A DNA stretch of 64,000 nt from Anthopleura xanthogrammica (Eukaryota > Cnidaria > Anthozoa > Actiniaria > Actiniidae): NCBI GenBank assembly GCA_964019055.1, contig OZ025217.1:1255501-1319500 (forward strand). The letters run 5' to 3'. Below are positions 61,664 to 64,000 of the stretch, piece by piece. The number at the start of each line of letters is the position of its first letter. The stretch's first letter is position 1. The notes beneath the pieces were generated by a model, which had not been told where the DNA came from, did no database searches, and saw nothing but the letters and a program-made list of their open reading frames with translations. The position numbers and the translations under genes are program-made.

Positions 61664-63031
61664 TTAACTGTCATGTTCAAGAGCTTCATTTCTTTGACTC
61701 ATTGTTGCTGGTCTTTTGAACACCGTCGGGTCCATCTGGTAAGCTCTGTCCCTTCCATGCTTAAAGAAACGTTTAGCAAACGGAAGCCTTTTAACTGCAC
61801 GTCGTATCTGCCTATTGGAGTACCCATACGTCACTGGATTGACAGCTGTCATTATGAAATACAACCAAGACGTCACAAAATCGAGGATACGATGAGGCGA
61901 AGTTTGGCTGAATAACGACCACCAGTTGATAAAAAAATATGGTGTTAAACACACAATGAAAGAGACTACAATAGCTGAGACGCTTTGGAACGTCCGTTGC
62001 TGTATTACTGAACTGTGACGAGACACCTGTCTCTTTAAAGCTTCTTTCCTATGCTGGACGTTCTGTCTACCCGGCAGGCTTTGCGTACTCGATTCGAAAG
62101 AAAATGACGTCGATGATACTGAGGAAACAATTTGGTTTCTTTGCATGTAAAAATTATTATCTGTTGGAGGAGTACATCGAGGAAAACAACCACATGCTAA
62201 TTGCTGGTGGTCGATTGACTGTAAACTAGTTGCGCGCGGTATTTGTCCATTGGTAGCGAATTTCCTCGTTGCCATGGCACCCAGTTTGCGCTGTTTTTTA
62301 GCCTTGTTGTAAATGGATTTGTAGAGGAATAGAATGATGACCAAAGGAATAAGAAAGCACCATAGAGTATAATAAATCGAATAGAATAGCGCTGGTGATC
62401 CTGACTTCCACACTAATGTACAGTGCGCTTTACCTGGCGAATAAGCATACGAGTTCCACCCAAATAATGGAGGTATTGCGCATGTCAGAGAAGAAAACCA
62501 CAGGAAACCCACCATGAAGTGTGCACGATGGACATCGATCTTAAGGGCAAGCGGTTTTACCACAAAATAATATCGATGTATTGCTATTGCAACGATTGAT
62601 AAGTTTGACGCTGAGAACAATGTGTTGACCAGGAATCCAGATATTTCACACCAAGATGTCCCGAAAAGCCATTCATCTGCTATGATTGACGCAACGACGA
62701 ATGGAACAAGCAACAATGAGATTAAAAAATTGGCAAGAATTAGAGAGAGGAGCAGCACACTCGCTGCCGTATGTCTGTTGTTGGACTGAAGCAATACTGT
62801 ACATATGGTACTATTGGCCAGGAAGGAGACCAGGAATAAAATCCCCATAAGAAGAGATTCGATAGTCTTTTCCGCCTGTCCTCTGGCACGCTGGTTCTCA
62901 TGTTCAATCATCCTCAGGTAATCTTCTTGTATTGCTTTCAGTGTTTGTTCGTTATCCATGGTAATTTGGTGACCGTACGTATTTCCTGGGAAAAGGATAA
63001 ACAAAATTAACTTCAATTGATTTAAATTCAT
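61664..63031 (-). CDS. Class A orphan GPCR, GPR161-like, single exon (455 aa)
   Basis: Seven hydrophobic segments. TM1 contains LVSFLANSTICTVLL. TM2 is LSLILANFLISLLLVPFVV, where the usual Asp2.50 is Asn, as in GPR161 (SLTLSNFLLS). WLFGTSWCE carries the extracellular disulphide Cys. TM3 ends AIAIHRYYFVV, so the DRY motif is HRY. TM4 is followed by IPPLFGWNSY (GPR161 has LPPLFGWSS). TM5 is followed by a loop of about 100 residues rich in Ser/Arg/Gln. TM6 ends CLTPYFFINWW and TM7 carries NPVTYGY. The first ATG is at 63031; an internal ATG at 62959 (MDNEQ) is also possible, and the segment between is hydrophobic enough to be a signal peptide. Intronless, unlike its neighbours, which suggests an old retrocopy or the intronless state common for cnidarian GPCRs. 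GPR161 acts in Hedgehog/cAMP signalling; sharing that role is unproven. Confidence 0.9.
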   Translation of the reverse strand: MNLNQLKLILFILFPGNTYGHQITMDNEQTLKAIQEDYLRMIEHENQRARGQAEKTIESLLMGILFLVSFLANSTICTVLLQSNNRHTAASVLLLSLILANFLISLLLVPFVVASIIADEWLFGTSWCEISGFLVNTLFSASNLSIVAIAIHRYYFVVKPLALKIDVHRAHFMVGFLWFSSLTCAIPPLFGWNSYAYSPGKAHCTLVWKSGSPALFYSIYYTLWCFLIPLVIILFLYKSIYNKAKKQRKLGAMATRKFATNGQIPRATSLQSIDHQQLACGCFPRCTPPTDNNFYMQRNQIVSSVSSTSFSFESSTQSLPGRQNVQHRKEALKRQVSRHSSVIQQRTFQSVSAIVVSFIVCLTPYFFINWWSLFSQTSPHRILDFVTSWLYFIMTAVNPVTYGYSNRQIRRAVKRLPFAKRFFKHGRDRAYQMDPTVFKRPATMSQRNEALEHDS

Positions 63032-63208
63032 ATTGTGCACGTGCCGTGCCGTGTCCAAGCATTTTCATTGGATAAGCGCTAGCAGTAACCTTGTGCGCTC
63101 TGATTTTTCATGAAGCTGTCACGTGCCTTGGTATGTGCTTCGCGCGCGTTCATACGAAATCTTTTCGAGCGGATACTGAAAAGATCGTATCATTGATTGA
63201 TTGATATG

Positions 63209-63265
63209 ATTGGCTGCAATTGGAAATGATTTTGATTGGTTAAAACATTGCCCGTCTGTGATTGG
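63209..63265 (-). promoter_or_regulatory. Cluster of four CCAAT boxes upstream of the GPCR
   Basis: ATTGG on the plus strand (CCAAT on the minus strand) occurs at 63209-63213, 63219-63223, 63235-63239 and 63261-63265, about 180-235 bp upstream of the GPCR ATG. Clustered CCAAT boxes are typical NF-Y targets (established); use here is inferred. The rest of 63032-63928 shows no gene or clear repeat to me. Confidence 0.4.
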
Positions 63266-63928
63266 CTAGAGCATCAAATCCGTGAACTAAGATCGAAACT
63301 TTTGCGAACATATTCACAATGAGTTTAAAATGTGCAGGCACACGACAGATCAGAATAAAAATGCAAGGAATTCGTAAAACAATTATGTGATAAGGTCTGT
63401 TCGTCATCAACATGATATGCTATCTATTCCTGATTTATAACCCTGCTGCATGCCAGATTTCCCAGCCACCGACAGAGCCCGGCAAACAGATGTGGTCAGC
63501 TTCATTTTTCCCACTGCTTCCATACTGAGCCATAAAATCGGTGATTTTCAAGACATAGCTAAAAAGCAGCTGAAAGATATATATAGTCTATATAGACAGA
63601 TGCAGACAAAGCCAAAAACAGCCTTCCACGAACATCCTAACACAATGAACTGCTTGCTCGCATCGGAGCCTTGCTAAAAAAGACTTATGTCAATTGTTAA
63701 CATGTGCGACTAAGCATTGATGGTTCTCGAATCGATGCCGGAGTCTTTCACGATCGCTATCCCTCACGCGTTGCGGCTATCTTTCCCTCCATCTTTTCGA
63801 TGTTTTAAGGCTAGAAAAGTTTTATGAGCCGGGATAAAACCACGAATCAGGCTTCCGAAGTGTTGAGTTAATAAATTCGATCGGAATCGTCAGAAAAACC
63901 TGCAGCAAAAATATTAAAAAATATATCT

Positions 63929-63964
63929 ATGGAGAAAAAGTTTGCTCCAGACTTTAAAATCATG
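63929..63964 (+). CDS. Putative first coding exon of a gene running off the right edge
   Basis: ATG in a good context (tctATGG) opens 12 codons, MEKKFAPDFKIM, directly followed by a consensus donor gtaagt at 63965. Phase 0. The rest of the gene is outside the window, so the product cannot be named. A chance ATG-donor pair is possible. Confidence 0.4.
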
Positions 63965-64000
63965 GTAAGTAATTCATGAAAGTTTTCTGAGATGTACCTT

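Overview
The window is nuclear DNA of an animal. It is AT-rich, its genes are intron-rich with GT-AG introns of about 0.1-4 kb, exon boundaries match vertebrate orthologues closely, there is an intron-bearing tRNA-Tyr gene, and tRNA-derived SINEs and small foldback elements are dense. The protein complement (PDE8, PIAS, AGGF1, two divergent homeobox genes, an orphan GPCR) and this repeat style suggest a non-bilaterian metazoan, most likely an anthozoan cnidarian (coral or anemone). That organism call is inference; no sequence was compared against a database. No bacterial or viral gene was found.

Layout. 1-16466 (minus): PDE8 cAMP phosphodiesterase, 23 exons read, last exon beyond the left edge; a possible alternative 5' exon lies at 18189-18289. 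19683-19768 (minus): tRNA-Tyr with intron. 23261-25971 (plus): four-exon divergent paired-like homeobox gene. 28364-37513 (minus): PIAS SUMO E3 ligase, 17 exons. 38850-47414 (minus): AGGF1 (coiled coil, OCRE, acidic tract, FHA, G-patch), 12 exons. 47933-50634 (plus): small CXorf65/C22orf15-like protein, divergent from AGGF1 across a 518-bp shared promoter. 53004-58153 (minus): homeobox gene joining a SIX-type domain to a TALE-length homeodomain, with two satellite arrays in one intron. 61664-63031 (minus): intronless GPR161-like receptor. 63929-63964 (plus): first coding exon of a gene leaving on the right.

Gene models were built by hand: each listed exon has GT/AG ends, phases are compatible, and complete models sum to multiples of three (PIAS 592 aa, AGGF1 579 aa, paired-like homeobox 369 aa, CXorf65-like 184 aa). 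UTRs and transcription starts are not resolved.

Most non-coding space is tRNA-derived SINE copies, MITE or foldback elements with near-perfect inverted arms, two satellites (59 and 65 bp units), ATC/GAT triplet arrays and a 550-bp pyrimidine tract. The best leads are the SIX-plus-TALE-like homeobox gene, the foldback element whose ends became a satellite, the linkage of PDE8 with AGGF1 (neighbours also in human 5q13.3), a repeat that duplicates a PDE8 splice donor, and a MITE nested in another element's terminal repeat. No operon-like or defence-like novel system is visible.
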